Positions 17,444-26,553 of a DNA stretch of 64,000 nucleotides are shown one piece after another. Origin of the DNA: Agromyces sp. CF514 (lineage in GTDB: Bacteria; Actinomycetota; Actinomycetes; Actinomycetales; Microbacteriaceae); the NCBI RefSeq assembly GCF_900113185.1, contig NZ_FOZD01000001.1, forward strand, positions 372,001 to 436,000, written 5' to 3'. The notes beneath the pieces were generated by a model, which was given only the letters and a program-made list of their open reading frames with translations, was not told where the DNA came from and ran no database searches. The translations under genes and the position numbers were made by a program. Every line of letters starts with the position of its first letter. The first letter of the stretch is position 1.

Positions 17444-18714
17444 TGGCCGCCGTGAACCTCGGTTCGACGGGCGGTTCGGCCGACGCCGGAGCCGCGACCA
17501 CGCCGACCCGTGGCCGCAAGCCGGCGCCCGCGGCATCCGCCCCGTGCGCGGTCGGTGCGATCGTGCCGGGCGCGACCCGCGCAGCCCAGAGCGGCGCCGA
17601 GCACGTGACCGAGCCCGTCGCGTACGACGCGATCCTGCTCGCCGGCTTCGGCGGGCCCGAGGGCCAAGACGACGTGATCCCGTTCCTGCGCAACGTCACG
17701 AGCGGGCGAGGCATCCCCGACGAGCGCCTCGAAGAGGTCGCGCACCACTACCGCCACTTCGGCGGCACCAGCCCCATCAACGAGCAGAACCGCGTGCTGA
17801 AGGCCGCCCTCGAGGCCGAGCTCGCGAGCCGCGGCATCGACCTGCCCGTGCTCTGGGGCAACCGCAACTGGGACCCGTACCTCAACGACGCGCTCGGCGA
17901 GGCGAAGGCGGCCGGCTACACGAAGCTCATCGCGATCGCGACGAGCGCGTACAGCTCGTACTCGAGCTGCCGGCAGTACCGCGAGGACTTCGCAGACGCC
18001 CTCGAGGACACGCAGCTCGGCGACGTCATCGAGATCGACAAGGTGCGCCAGTTCTTCGACCACCCCGGCTTCGTCACCCCGTTCACCGAGGGTGTGCGTG
18101 ACGGCATCGCCGGCCTGCTGGCCGAGAACCCGGGCCTCGAGCGTTCCGAGATCGAGGTGCTCTTCGCCACGCACTCCATTCCGTCGACCGATGCGGCGAA
18201 GTCCGGCCCCGCCGAGCGCGGGTTCGGCGAGGGCGGCGCCTACGCCGCGCAGCACCGCGCCGTGGCCGAGGTCGTCATGCGCGACGCCGCTGCGACCGAC
18301 GTGCCGTGGCAGCTCGTCTACCAGTCGCGCTCGGGGCCGCCCTCGATGCCCTGGCTCGAGCCCGACATCAACGATGCGATCGAGGAGCTGCCCGCCGCCG
18401 GTCGCAAGGCCGTCGTCATCGTGCCGCTCGGATTCGTGAGCGACCACATGGAGGTGCTCTGGGACCTCGACAACGAGGCCATCGAGACGGCAGGCGAGCA
18501 CGGCCTCGCGGCCGTCCGCGTGCCGACGCCCGGAACGCACCCCGCCTACGTCGCGGGCCTCGTCGACCTCGTGCTCGAGCGCGTGAACGGCACGCCCGTC
18601 GCCGAACGTCCGGCCCTCACCGAGCTCGGCCCCTGGTACGACGTGTGCCGCCCCGGCTGCTGCGAGAACGTGCGCCTCGGGTTCCGTCCGGCGCTCGCTG
18701 GGATCGCGCCGTGA
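17443..18714 (+). CDS. hemH: Coproporphyrin ferrochelatase with [2Fe-2S] cysteine set
   Basis: 423 residues. It inserts Fe2+ into coproporphyrin III (cpfC role in this pathway). The core begins near residue 60 with YDAILLAGFGGPEG; the first 58 residues are an Ala/Pro/Gly-rich extension without recognisable domain. ATG 17443 has GGAGG ten bases upstream and overlaps the hemQ stop. C176 (SSCRQYRED) plus C402, C406 and C407 (VCRPGCCENV) form a plausible four-Cys [2Fe-2S] site, as known from mycobacterial ferrochelatases. The active-site His is probably in LFATHSIPSTDA. It overlaps hemC by GTGA. Confidence 0.95.
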   Translation: MAAVNLGSTGGSADAGAATTPTRGRKPAPAASAPCAVGAIVPGATRAAQSGAEHVTEPVAYDAILLAGFGGPEGQDDVIPFLRNVTSGRGIPDERLEEVAHHYRHFGGTSPINEQNRVLKAALEAELASRGIDLPVLWGNRNWDPYLNDALGEAKAAGYTKLIAIATSAYSSYSSCRQYREDFADALEDTQLGDVIEIDKVRQFFDHPGFVTPFTEGVRDGIAGLLAENPGLERSEIEVLFATHSIPSTDAAKSGPAERGFGEGGAYAAQHRAVAEVVMRDAAATDVPWQLVYQSRSGPPSMPWLEPDINDAIEELPAAGRKAVVIVPLGFVSDHMEVLWDLDNEAIETAGEHGLAAVRVPTPGTHPAYVAGLVDLVLERVNGTPVAERPALTELGPWYDVCRPGCCENVRLGFRPALAGIAP

Positions 18715-19667
18715 GCGGCGTGATCCGCGTCGGCACCCGGGCGAGCGCGCTCGCGATGGCGCAGACGAAGCAGATCGCCGAACGACTCGGCGCCGCGGCG
18801 AAGGCCGAGATCGAGCTCGTTCCCGTCACGACCGAGGGCGACACCTCGCGGGCGTCGCTCGCGTCGCTCGGCGGCACGGGCGTGTTCGTCACCGCCCTCC
18901 GCGACGCGCTGCTCGCCGACAGGTGCGACGTGGTCGTGCACTCCATGAAGGACCTCCCGACCGCCGACCACGAGGGTCTGCGCCTCGGCGCCGTGCCCAA
19001 GCGGGCCGATGCCCGCGACGCGCTGTGCGCTCGCGACGGCCTGACGCTCGCAGAGCTGCCCGAGGGCGCCCGCGTCGGCACCGGCTCGCCGCGCCGGATC
19101 GCGCAACTGCTCGAGGTGCGACCCGATCTCGAGGTGCTCGACATCCGCGGCAACGTCGACACCCGCCTGGGCAAGGTCGAGTCGGGCGAGCTCGACGCCG
19201 TGCTGCTCGCGGCCGCCGGCCTCGGCCGCCTCGGTCGATCGGATGCCGCGACCGAGCTCTTCGCGCTCGACGAGTGGCCCACGGCCGCGGCGCAGGGAGC
19301 GCTCGCGATCGAGGTGCGACGCGAGCGCGCCGGCCGTTCGCTCGAGCAGGCGCTCGAGGCGATCGACCACCGCACCACACGTGCCACCGCCCTCGCAGAG
19401 CGACTCGTGCTGGCCGGCCTCGAGGCCGGATGCGCGGCGCCGGTCGGCGTGACCGCGTTCCTCGAGGACGAACTTCTGTTCCTCAGCGCGAGCGTGTACA
19501 GTGCCGACGGGGCCCGGCGCATCACGAGTTCGCATGCCGCGACCCCCGAGAGCCGTTCGGCCGCAGATCTGGCGGAGGCGGCTCGCGATGTCGCCGATCG
19601 CGCCGTCGCAGAACTCCTCGGCAACGGTGCCGCTGACTTGGCTGCTGCTGCTCCGGAGGTATCGTGA
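18711..19667 (+). CDS. hemC: Hydroxymethylbilane synthase (porphobilinogen deaminase)
   Basis: 318 residues from GTG 18711, overlapping the hemH stop. It joins four porphobilinogen units into hydroxymethylbilane using a covalently held dipyrromethane cofactor. The cofactor Cys is C241 in EAGCAAPVG. The N-terminal RVGTRASALAMAQT and VHSMKDLP motifs and the Arg-rich GTGSPRRIAQL stretch are standard. It overlaps the next gene, hemD, by GTGA. Confidence 0.96.
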   Translation: MSGVIRVGTRASALAMAQTKQIAERLGAAAKAEIELVPVTTEGDTSRASLASLGGTGVFVTALRDALLADRCDVVVHSMKDLPTADHEGLRLGAVPKRADARDALCARDGLTLAELPEGARVGTGSPRRIAQLLEVRPDLEVLDIRGNVDTRLGKVESGELDAVLLAAAGLGRLGRSDAATELFALDEWPTAAAQGALAIEVRRERAGRSLEQALEAIDHRTTRATALAERLVLAGLEAGCAAPVGVTAFLEDELLFLSASVYSADGARRITSSHAATPESRSAADLAEAARDVADRAVAELLGNGAADLAAAAPEVS

Positions 19668-20476
19668 CCGAATTCGAACCCGTCACCGGGGTCATCGGGC
19701 TCCCCTCGCACAGCGGCAAGCCGTTGGCCGGGTGGCGAGTGCTGGTGCCCCGTGGTGGCCCCTGGGGCGACGGCGTCGCCGGGGCGCTGCGCGCCCGCGG
19801 CGCGACGCCCCTCATCGCGCCGCTCATCAATTTCGCGCCGACCGACGACCAGCCCGCGCTCGAGGCGGCCCTCGCGAAGCTCGCCGACGGCGGCTTCGAC
19901 TGGCTGACCCTCACGAGCGCCACCACGGTCGACGTGCTCTCGTCGTACCACGCCGTCATTCCGGAGACCACGAGGGTCGCCGCCGTCGGTGAGACGACCG
20001 CGGCCGCCCTCGTGGCCGCCGGATACCAGGTCGACATCGTGCCCTCCGAAGACAACTCGGCCAAGGGCCTGCTCGAGGAGTGGGACGCCGCCACCGGCGG
20101 CGCCAAGGGCCTGCGCGTGCTCGCGCTCCGCTCGGCGATCGCCAAGCAGGTGCTCTCGATCGGCCTCGCCGACGCCGGGCACTCCGTCGAGGCCGTCGTC
20201 GCCTACCGCACGGTCGGCGTGCCGGTCGCGCAGAAGGTCGTCGACGACGTGCGCGCGGGTCGGGTCAACGCCGTGCTCGTGACCTCGGGCAGCGTCGCCG
20301 AGCAGGTGCAGGAGCAGCTCGGGCCCATTCCCGAGTCGATCCTCGTCGCGGCCATCGGCCCGCAGACGCAGCGCGATGCGGCCGAGCTCGGCCTTCGTGT
20401 CGACGTCGTGGCCCGCGAGCGCAGTGCGGAGTCGCTCATCGAGGCGGTCGTCGACGCTGCGACGGCGCACGCCTGA
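19664..20476 (+). CDS. hemD: Uroporphyrinogen III synthase
   Basis: 270 residues, GTG start with GGAGG four bases upstream and a GTGA overlap with hemC. It closes hydroxymethylbilane with inversion of ring D. The family is weakly conserved; two alpha/beta domains are visible, with WLTLTSATTVDVL in the first half, and VLVTSGSVAEQV and AIGPQTQRDA in the second, the latter being the usual C-terminal signature region. The last codons lie inside a 21-bp tandem repeat that continues past the stop. Confidence 0.92.
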   Translation: MTEFEPVTGVIGLPSHSGKPLAGWRVLVPRGGPWGDGVAGALRARGATPLIAPLINFAPTDDQPALEAALAKLADGGFDWLTLTSATTVDVLSSYHAVIPETTRVAAVGETTAAALVAAGYQVDIVPSEDNSAKGLLEEWDAATGGAKGLRVLALRSAIAKQVLSIGLADAGHSVEAVVAYRTVGVPVAQKVVDDVRAGRVNAVLVTSGSVAEQVQEQLGPIPESILVAAIGPQTQRDAAELGLRVDVVARERSAESLIEAVVDAATAHA

Positions 20477-20544
20477 CGTCTGACGGCGCACGCCTGGCGG
20501 CTGGCGTCTGACGCCTGACACCTGACGGCACCCGCCTGACGCCT
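20461..20544 (+). repeat. Four tandem 21-bp repeats across the hemD stop codon
   Basis: Units at 20461-20481, 20482-20502, 20503-20523 and 20524-20544. Units 1 and 2 share their first 15 bases (GACGGCGCACGCCTG), unit 4 matches unit 1 at 18 of 21 positions, and unit 3 at 14 of 21. The TGA of hemD is in unit 1. Confidence 0.8.
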
Positions 20545-20617
20545 CGCCGCTGCCCGGCCGCGGCCGGAAGCATCGGCATCGTGGCGTGGCATCCGGAACT
20601 CAGGCAGACGCGGGCTG

Positions 20618-20648
20618 CTCAGGCCGGAATCCGCGAGCTCGGCCTGAG
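20618..20648. terminator. Hairpin between convergent hemD and SDR gene
   Basis: Perfect 9-bp arms CTCAGGCCG (20618-20626) and CGGCCTGAG (20640-20648) with a 13-base loop, between two convergent genes. There is no T-run. It could serve both strands. The rest of the 230-base gap holds the 21-bp repeats and no gene. Confidence 0.4.
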
Positions 20649-20706
20649 GCGCCGCCGGTTGCCTGACGCGCGGCCGACGGCTCGGCGGCCCGCGAGGCGT
20701 CGTGCG

Positions 20707-21624
20707 TCAGGCGGACGCCGACGTGTCGCCCGCCTTCGCCACGATGCCGCGCATGACCGACCAGTAGGCGACCGGCGCGATGCGCGTCACGAGGTCCGTG
20801 AGGCGCGCGTCGCGGCCGATGAACACGCGCGGACGGCGGCGCTCGATGCCGTCGACGATGCGCTCGGCGGCCTGCACGGGCGTCGTGCGGTACAGCGCCG
20901 ACTGGGCGCTCGCGGCCCGCGCGGCGACATCCGGGGGCACGGATGCCGCGACCCGCGCATGGTGGATGATGCCGGTCCGCACGCCGCCGGGATACACGGC
21001 CGACACCGAGACATCCGTTGTCTCGAGCTCGTGTCGCAGCGCGTCGGTGAACCCGCGCACCGCGAACTTCGAGGTCACGTAGGGCACGCGGCCGGCGGGG
21101 GCGCCGAGCGCGTAGAGGCTCGCGACGTTCGCGATGTGCGCGGCAGGGCGTTCGCGCAGCCCGGGCAGGAACGCCTGAACCATCGCGACGGTGCCCCAGA
21201 GGTTGATGTCGACGACCCAGCGGAATTCCTCGAGCGTGAGCTGCTCGAACCGGCCGAGCATCGAGACGCCCGCGCAGTTGAGCAGTACGTCGACGTGGCC
21301 GTGGGCGGCGAGCACCTCGGCGGGCAGTGCGGAGATCGCGTCGAGGTCGGCCAGGTCGAGCACATGGGTGGTGACAAGCAGACTCGCGGATGCCGCGTCG
21401 CCCCGAAGTTCGGCGGCCAGGCGTTCGAGCGCCTCGCCGTTGCGGTCGACGAGCGCGAGGTGCGCGCCGCGGGCGGCGAGGAGTCTCGCGGACTCGAGTC
21501 CCATGCCGCTTGCCGCGCCGGTCACGACGGCGACGGCGCCGTGCAGTTCGAGCCGCGCACGTGCGTGCTGGCGTCGTGCCTGCTGACGTCGGGCGGGCTC
21601 GGCGGTCGTGGGGGAGCGGTGCAT
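20707..21624 (-). CDS. Short-chain dehydrogenase/reductase
   Basis: 305 residues from ATG 21624, chosen because AGGAAG precedes it at six bases; the frame stays open further upstream. It has the classical SDR features: VTGAASGMG for NAD(P) binding, LLNCAGVSM, catalytic Ser in NVASLYALG and YVTSK for the Tyr-Lys pair. The acidic VDRNGEALER after the second strand (Asp) suggests preference for NAD over NADP. The C-terminal tail is longer than in minimal SDRs. The substrate cannot be read. It lies antisense between hemD and hemB and has no evident tie to haem. Confidence 0.88.
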   Translation of the reverse strand: MHRSPTTAEPARRQQARRQHARARLELHGAVAVVTGAASGMGLESARLLAARGAHLALVDRNGEALERLAAELRGDAASASLLVTTHVLDLADLDAISALPAEVLAAHGHVDVLLNCAGVSMLGRFEQLTLEEFRWVVDINLWGTVAMVQAFLPGLRERPAAHIANVASLYALGAPAGRVPYVTSKFAVRGFTDALRHELETTDVSVSAVYPGGVRTGIIHHARVAASVPPDVAARAASAQSALYRTTPVQAAERIVDGIERRRPRVFIGRDARLTDLVTRIAPVAYWSVMRGIVAKAGDTSASA

Positions 21625-21713
21625 CTCGGGCTTCCTGCTGCCGCGGCATCCGTCGCCCGACTCGCCGGGCGAAGCTATCACGGGCTCTCGGAACCCTCGC
21701 AATCAGGGCGACG

Positions 21714-21719
21714 TAGGCT
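21714..21719 (+). promoter_or_regulatory. -10 element of hemB-hemL (leaderless)
   Basis: TAGGCT ends exactly six bases before the GTG start of hemB, so transcription should begin at the start codon itself. No ribosome binding site is present. Confidence 0.65.
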
Positions 21720-21725
21720 GTTCGG

Positions 21726-22724
21726 GTGACTTCCACGCCTGCCCCCCGCATCCGCCCGCGGCGCCTCCGCGAGACGCCGGCCCTGCGCCGCCTCGTGTCG
21801 GAGACCCGCCTCGATCCGGCCGACCTCGTGCTGCCCGTGTTCGTGCGCGAGGGGGCGAGTGCGCCCGTTCCGATCGCATCGATGCCCGGGGTCGTGCAGC
21901 ACACGCTCGAGAGCCTCCCGCAGGCGGTGACGGATGCCGCGGCCGCGGGCATCGGCGGCGTGATGCTGTTCGGCGTGCCAGAGGTGCGCGACGCCCGCGG
22001 ATCGGGTGCGACCGACCCCGACGGCATCCTGAATGTCGCGACGCGCGTCGCGGTCGAGGCGGCCGCGGGTTCGCTCGTGGTGCAGACCGACCTCTGCCTC
22101 GACGAGTTCACCGATCACGGTCACTGCGGCGTGCTCGACGACCAGGGCCGCGTCGACAACGACGCGACGCTCGAGCGGTACGTCGCGATGGCGCTCGAGC
22201 AGGCGCGGGCGGGCTCCGAGCTCCTGGGCCTCAGCGGCATGATGGACGGCCAGGTCGCCGCGGTGCGCGAGGCGCTCGACGAGGGCGGTCACTCGCACAC
22301 GGCGATCCTCGCGTACTCGGCGAAGTACGCCTCGGCGTTCTACGGACCGTTCCGTGACGCGGTCGAGTCGACGCTCGAGGGCGACCGCCGTTCGTACCAG
22401 CTCGATCCGGGTAACCGTCGTGAGGGGTTGCGCGAGGCCCTGCTCGACATCGAGGAGGGCGCCGACATCGTCATGGTCAAGCCCGCGGGCAGCTACCTCG
22501 ACGTGCTCGCCGACGTGTCCGCGGCATCCGAGGTGCCCGTCTGGGCGTACCAGGTGTCGGGGGAGTACGCCATGATCGAGGCCGCTGCGGCCCACGGCTG
22601 GATCGACCGCAAGCGCGCCGTCGTCGAGTCGGTTCGCTCCATCAAGCGCGCCGGCGCCGACGTCGTGCTCACCTACTGGGCCGTCGAACTGGCCGACTGG
22701 ATCCGCAAGGGAGACCTGGCATGA
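21726..22724 (+). CDS. hemB: Delta-aminolevulinic acid dehydratase (porphobilinogen synthase)
   Basis: 332 residues, GTG start, probably leaderless. It condenses two 5-aminolevulinate molecules to porphobilinogen. The two active-site lysines are K200 (LAYSAKYAS) and K252 ([11 protein letters not shown], Schiff base). The metal region reads [14 protein letters not shown], i.e. Cys-Asp-Cys instead of the Cys-Cys-Cys zinc site or the Asp/Ala magnesium form. It overlaps hemL by ATGA. Confidence 0.96.
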   Translation: MTSTPAPRIRPRRLRETPALRRLVSETRLDPADLVLPVFVREGASAPVPIASMPGVVQHTLESLPQAVTDAAAAGIGGVMLFGVPEVRDARGSGATDPDGILNVATRVAVEAAAGSLVVQTDLCLDEFTDHGHCGVLDDQGRVDNDATLERYVAMALEQARAGSELLGLSGMMDGQVAAVREALDEGGHSHTAILAYSAKYASAFYGPFRDAVESTLEGDRRSYQLDPGNRREGLREALLDIEEGADIVMVKPAGSYLDVLADVSAASEVPVWAYQVSGEYAMIEAAAAHGWIDRKRAVVESVRSIKRAGADVVLTYWAVELADWIRKGDLA

Positions 22725-24058
22725 CCGCCGCAACGACCGCCACCACCAACGCCGAACTCTTCGCACGTGCGCAGGCCGCGATCCCGGGCGGGGTCAACTC
22801 GCCGGTGCGGGCATTCCGCTCGGTCGGCGGCACGCCGCGATTCCTCGTGTCGGCCAAGGGCGCCTACGTCACCGACGTCGAGGGTCGCGAGTACGTCGAC
22901 CTCGTGGCCGGCTGGGGTCCCGCGATCCTCGGTCACGCCGACGCGCGCGTGATCGAGGCGGTGACGGATGCCGCGGCCCGCGGTCTCTCGTTCGGCTCGT
23001 CCACGCCCGCCGAGACCGAGCTCGCCGAGCTCGTGGAGGCGCGCGTCGCGCCCGTCGAGAAGCTGCGACTCGTGAGCACGGGCACCGAGGCGACCATGAG
23101 CGCGATCCGGCTCGCCCGCGGATTCACCGGACGCGACCTGCTCGTGAAGTTCGCCGGGCACTACCACGGGCACTCCGACGGCCTGCTGGCCGAGGCCGGC
23201 TCGGGTCTCGCGACGTTCGCGTTGCCGGGTTCGGCCGGCGTGCCGGCCGACATCGCCGCGCTCACGCTCGTCGTTCCCTACAACGACCTCGATGCGCTGC
23301 GCGCGGTGTTCGCCGAGCACGGCGACCGCATCGCGGCCGTCATCGTCGAGGCCGCCGCGGCGAACATGGGCGTCGTGCCGCCGCTGCCCGGCTTCAACGC
23401 CGCGCTCGTCGAACTCGCGCACGCCAACGGCTCGCTCGTCATCAGCGACGAGGTGCTCACGGGCTTCCGCGTGTCGGCGGCCGGTTGGTGGGGCCTCGAG
23501 TCCGCCACCGAGCACGCCTACACCCCCGACCTCATGACGTTCGGAAAGGTCATCGGCGGCGGCATGCCCGTCGCCGCGCTCGGCGGTCGTGCCGAGATCA
23601 TGCAGCAGCTCGCGCCGCTCGGTCCCGTGTACCAGGCCGGCACGCTCTCGGGTAATCCGGTCGCGGTCGCCGCGGGCGTCGCCACGCTCCGGGCAGCGGA
23701 TGCCGCGGTCTACGCGCACCTCGACGGCGCCGCCGCGACGATCGCTGCCGCGGTGTCCGAGGCGCTCGCCGACGAGGGCGTCGCGCACGGCGTGCAGCGC
23801 GCGGGCAACCTGTTCAGCTTCGCGTTCGGCGAGGAGTTCGTCGGCACGGGTGCGCGCGACTACGCGAGCGTGCAGCGCCAGGAGGCCTACCGCTACGCCC
23901 CGTTCTTCCACGCGATGCTCGACGCGGGCGTCTCGCTGCCGCCGAGCGTGTTCGAGGCCTGGTTCGTCACCGCGGCCCACGACGAGGCGGCGATCGACCG
24001 CATCGTCGCCGCGCTGCCCGCAGCAGCGCGCGCCGCGGCATCCGCTCGCCCGTCCTGA
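22721..24058 (+). CDS. hemL: Glutamate-1-semialdehyde 2,1-aminomutase
   Basis: 445 residues. A PLP enzyme that converts glutamate-1-semialdehyde, the HemA product, to 5-aminolevulinate, the HemB substrate. The PLP lysine is K276 in [11 protein letters not shown]. The N-terminal [11 protein letters not shown] and the cofactor-phosphate motif [10 protein letters not shown] are typical. ATG 22721 overlaps the hemB stop. A strong hairpin follows the gene. It closes the haem cluster; all enzymes from glutamyl-tRNA to haem b are now accounted for. Confidence 0.96.
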   Translation: MTAATTATTNAELFARAQAAIPGGVNSPVRAFRSVGGTPRFLVSAKGAYVTDVEGREYVDLVAGWGPAILGHADARVIEAVTDAAARGLSFGSSTPAETELAELVEARVAPVEKLRLVSTGTEATMSAIRLARGFTGRDLLVKFAGHYHGHSDGLLAEAGSGLATFALPGSAGVPADIAALTLVVPYNDLDALRAVFAEHGDRIAAVIVEAAAANMGVVPPLPGFNAALVELAHANGSLVISDEVLTGFRVSAAGWWGLESATEHAYTPDLMTFGKVIGGGMPVAALGGRAEIMQQLAPLGPVYQAGTLSGNPVAVAAGVATLRAADAAVYAHLDGAAATIAAAVSEALADEGVAHGVQRAGNLFSFAFGEEFVGTGARDYASVQRQEAYRYAPFFHAMLDAGVSLPPSVFEAWFVTAAHDEAAIDRIVAALPAAARAAASARPS

Positions 24059-24078
24059 TCGGGGAGGCGTCGAGACGG

Positions 24079-24106
24079 GAGCCGGCCCGACCGGTCGGGC
24101 CGACTC
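24079..24106 (+). terminator. Terminator of hemB-hemL
   Basis: A 12-bp stem with one mismatch (24079-24090 and 24095-24106) and a CCGG loop, centred on the perfect palindrome CGGCCCGACCGGTCGGGCCG, lies 20 bases after hemL. It has no T-run. Confidence 0.65.
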
Positions 24107-24177
24107 CAGTGCGCCGGATCGGCGTAGCGGGAGCCTGATGCTCGCGTTCGGCGGCGGGTTGCTGACAGTCTGATCGG

Positions 24178-25863
24178 GTGACCGAACTGATCATCGTGGG
24201 GGTGATCGCCTTCGTGGTGATCGCCGGCGCGGCCGTGCTCGGCCCGCGCCTGGGCATCGCCTCGCCGCTCGTGCTCGTCGCGGTGGGCATCGCCGCGAGC
24301 TTCCTGCCGGTGTTCGAGTCGATCCACATCGACCCCGAGCTGATCCTCCAGGGCGTGCTGCCGCTGCTGCTCTACTCGTCGGCGGTCTCGATGCCGACGA
24401 TGAACTTCCGCCGGGAGTTCGGCGCGATCAGCGGGCTGTCGGTGCTGCTCGTGATCGCCAGCTCGCTCGTGCTCGGGGTGTTCTTCATGCTCGTGATCCC
24501 CGATCTGGGATTCGCGTGGGGCGTGGCCCTCGGCGCGATCATCAGCCCGACCGATGCGGTGGCGACCTCGATCATCAAGCAGACGCCGGTCTCGAAGCGC
24601 GTCGTGTCGATGCTCGACGGCGAGAGCCTGCTCAACGATGCCAGCGCGCTCGTCGTGCTGCGCACGGCGATCGTGGCCGTGGCGGCATCGTTCTCGTTCC
24701 TGGCCGCGGCCGGCACGTTCGCGTACTCGGTCGCCGTCGCCGCCGTCATCGGCGGCCTGGTCGGATGGCTGAACCTCGCGGTGCGTCGGCGGGTCGTGAA
24801 TCCGGCGGTCAACACCGTGCTCTCGTTCACGGTGCCGTTCATCGCGTCGGTGCCGGCGGAACTCCTCGAGGCCTCCGGCCTGGTGGCCGCGGTGGTCGCC
24901 GGGCTCGTCACGGGCATCCGTGCGCCCCGTGAACTGTCGCCGCAGAACCGGCTCTCCGACTCGCAGAACTGGCACACGGTCGAGCTCGTGCTCGAGGGCG
25001 TGGTGTTCCTGACGATGGGCCTGCAGATCCAGGCGATCGTCGGGGACCTGCAACGCGATCATGCGGGCGTCCTTCCGGCGCTGCTCGTGGCGGTCGGGGC
25101 ACTCGTGCTCACGCTCCTGGTGCGCGCCGCGTACGTCGCGCCGCTGCTCCGGAGCCTCGGGCGGCGGCATCGTCGGTCGGCGGCGATGCAGCCGAGGCTC
25201 GAGGGACTGCAGGAGAAGCTGGCGACGCCGGAGGGCGAGCGGGAGATCCTCGAACGCGGAGGACAGCGCAGGGGGCGGGGCGGGAGTCGGCGCACGACGA
25301 GCCGCGACCTCGACCGGTTCCGCCGCCGCGTCACGCAGTCGCTCGGTGACATCGAGTACTTCCGCCGGCAGCCGCTCGGCCTGCGCGAGGGCATCGTGGT
25401 CGTGTGGGCGGGCATGCGCGGCGCGGTCACCGTCGCCGCCGCGCAGACGCTGCCCGTGGACACGCCGCAGCGCTCGCTGCTCGTCTTCATCGCGTTCGCG
25501 GTCGCCGTGCTGTCGCTGCTCGTGCAGGGCGGCACCATCGGGCCGCTCGTGCAGCGCATCGCGCCGGAGGTCGACCCCGCCGGGCAGCAGGCCGAGATGC
25601 AGGCCGAGCGCACTCGGTTGATGCAGATCCTCCGCGACAGCGCCGCGTCGTTCGAGCAGCCGACGCGAACCGAGGGCGAGCCCCGAGTGGAGGCGTTCCT
25701 CGCCGAGCGTCGCTACCGCCTCGACGTGATCGCGGCGCAGCGGTCGGCGCTGCTCGACGCCCGCGACAACGGCACGTTCGACGCCGACGTGCTCGCCGAC
25801 GAGCTCGCGAACCTCGACGCCGCGCAGATCGCGCTCGAGATGCGGGCCAAGTCGGCCGAGTGA
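24178..25863 (+). CDS. Na+(K+)/H+ antiporter, CPA1 family
   Basis: 561 residues, GTG start. About 11-12 membrane helices with the CPA1 signatures ISPTDAVATS and DGESLLNDASALV, whose Asp residues bind the cation. A long cytoplasmic loop (residues about 325-390) rich in Arg and a cytoplasmic C-terminal tail of about 110 residues follow, as in NhaG/YjcE-like proteins. Role: exchange of Na+ or K+ for H+ across the membrane for pH and salt homeostasis. A -10-like CAGTCT stands six bases before the GTG, a weak leaderless signal. There is no partner gene nearby. Confidence 0.92.
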   Translation: MTELIIVGVIAFVVIAGAAVLGPRLGIASPLVLVAVGIAASFLPVFESIHIDPELILQGVLPLLLYSSAVSMPTMNFRREFGAISGLSVLLVIASSLVLGVFFMLVIPDLGFAWGVALGAIISPTDAVATSIIKQTPVSKRVVSMLDGESLLNDASALVVLRTAIVAVAASFSFLAAAGTFAYSVAVAAVIGGLVGWLNLAVRRRVVNPAVNTVLSFTVPFIASVPAELLEASGLVAAVVAGLVTGIRAPRELSPQNRLSDSQNWHTVELVLEGVVFLTMGLQIQAIVGDLQRDHAGVLPALLVAVGALVLTLLVRAAYVAPLLRSLGRRHRRSAAMQPRLEGLQEKLATPEGEREILERGGQRRGRGGSRRTTSRDLDRFRRRVTQSLGDIEYFRRQPLGLREGIVVVWAGMRGAVTVAAAQTLPVDTPQRSLLVFIAFAVAVLSLLVQGGTIGPLVQRIAPEVDPAGQQAEMQAERTRLMQILRDSAASFEQPTRTEGEPRVEAFLAERRYRLDVIAAQRSALLDARDNGTFDADVLADELANLDAAQIALEMRAKSAE

Positions 25864-25903
25864 GTGCGGGCGTGCGCCGCGGCATCCGCCCACCCATGCC
25901 GAT

Positions 25904-25955
25904 CCGGTAACCGGAATCATCGGTTACTGGAGGAAACCGGCGCGAAACCGTTACC
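25904..25955. promoter_or_regulatory. Inverted repeat plus third half-site, possible operator
   Basis: CCGGTAACCG (25904-25913) and CGGTTACTGG (25921-25930) form an inverted repeat with nine of ten pairs and a 7-base centre. A further half-site, ACCGTTACCG, lies at 25946-25955. The region precedes a small orphan gene. The sequence is AT-richer than its surroundings. Confidence 0.4.
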
Positions 25956-26010
25956 GCCTTGTGGAGCGTCGACCGCCCCGGTGCGCACGGACTCGGGCAG
26001 GATGGAAGAC

Positions 26011-26379
26011 ATGGCCCAGCTCCGAGTGCACCCCGACCGCATCGAGGTTCACCTCACGCCGGCCGAGAAGTCGCTCTCGTTGCGGTCGGCCGACATCGTC
26101 GTGCAGCGCGACGACATCCGTTCCGCGACCATCACCGACGACCCCTGGGTGTGGATCCGAGGCATCCGCACGCGCGGCAGCGTCGTGCCGCTCGTGGTCG
26201 CCGTCGGCGCATGGAAGTACCACGGCGGCCTCGACTTCGTCGTCGTCAAGGGCAAGCGCCAGGCCGTCGTGCTGGAGCTCGCGGCGGGCGAGTTCGCCCG
26301 CATCATCCTGAGCACCAACCATGCGGCCGCACTCATCGACCGGCTCAAGCTCGTCGAGACGCCCGAAGACGCCGAATAG
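26011..26379 (+). CDS. Small beta-rich soluble protein, unknown function
   Basis: 122 residues from ATG 26011; ATG 26002 in the same frame is an alternative. CAGGAT seven bases upstream may be a -10 of a leaderless message. There is no signal peptide or membrane helix. Alternating hydrophobic strands (RIEVHLTPAEKSLSLR, GSVVPLVVAVGAWKYHGGLDFVVVKG, QAVVLELAAGEFARIILS) and a C-terminal helix suggest a compact beta-sandwich or PH-like fold. Such short orphan proteins are common in Microbacteriaceae, but I do not recognise a named family. A hairpin directly follows. Confidence 0.75.
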   Translation: MAQLRVHPDRIEVHLTPAEKSLSLRSADIVVQRDDIRSATITDDPWVWIRGIRTRGSVVPLVVAVGAWKYHGGLDFVVVKGKRQAVVLELAAGEFARIILSTNHAAALIDRLKLVETPEDAE

Positions 26380-26387
26380 CCCGTCCG

Positions 26388-26407
26388 GCCCCCTTTCCAC
26401 AGGGGGC
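26388..26407 (+). terminator. Short GC hairpin after the orphan gene
   Basis: GCCCCC (26388-26393) and GGGGGC (26402-26407) with an 8-base loop, nine bases after the stop codon. It separates this gene from the kinase block. Confidence 0.5.
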
Positions 26408-26441
26408 GCTCCGCGATTCGGTGCGGAGTTCCGGCTCCGCC

Positions 26442-26447
26442 TAGGAT
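26442..26447 (+). promoter_or_regulatory. Candidate -10 of the kinase operon
   Basis: TAGGAT at 26442-26447, about 107 bases before the kinase start, is the best -10 match in the gap. The implied leader would be about 100 bases. No clear -35 was found. Confidence 0.35.
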
Positions 26448-26553
26448 GATGCGCGGATGCCGCGGCCGGCCCAGCCGTCGCATCCGCCACACCCGAGACG
26501 AACGACCGGTCTGCCGGTGCGTCGACGTACGCCGGCAGTGAGGGGATCAGGTC

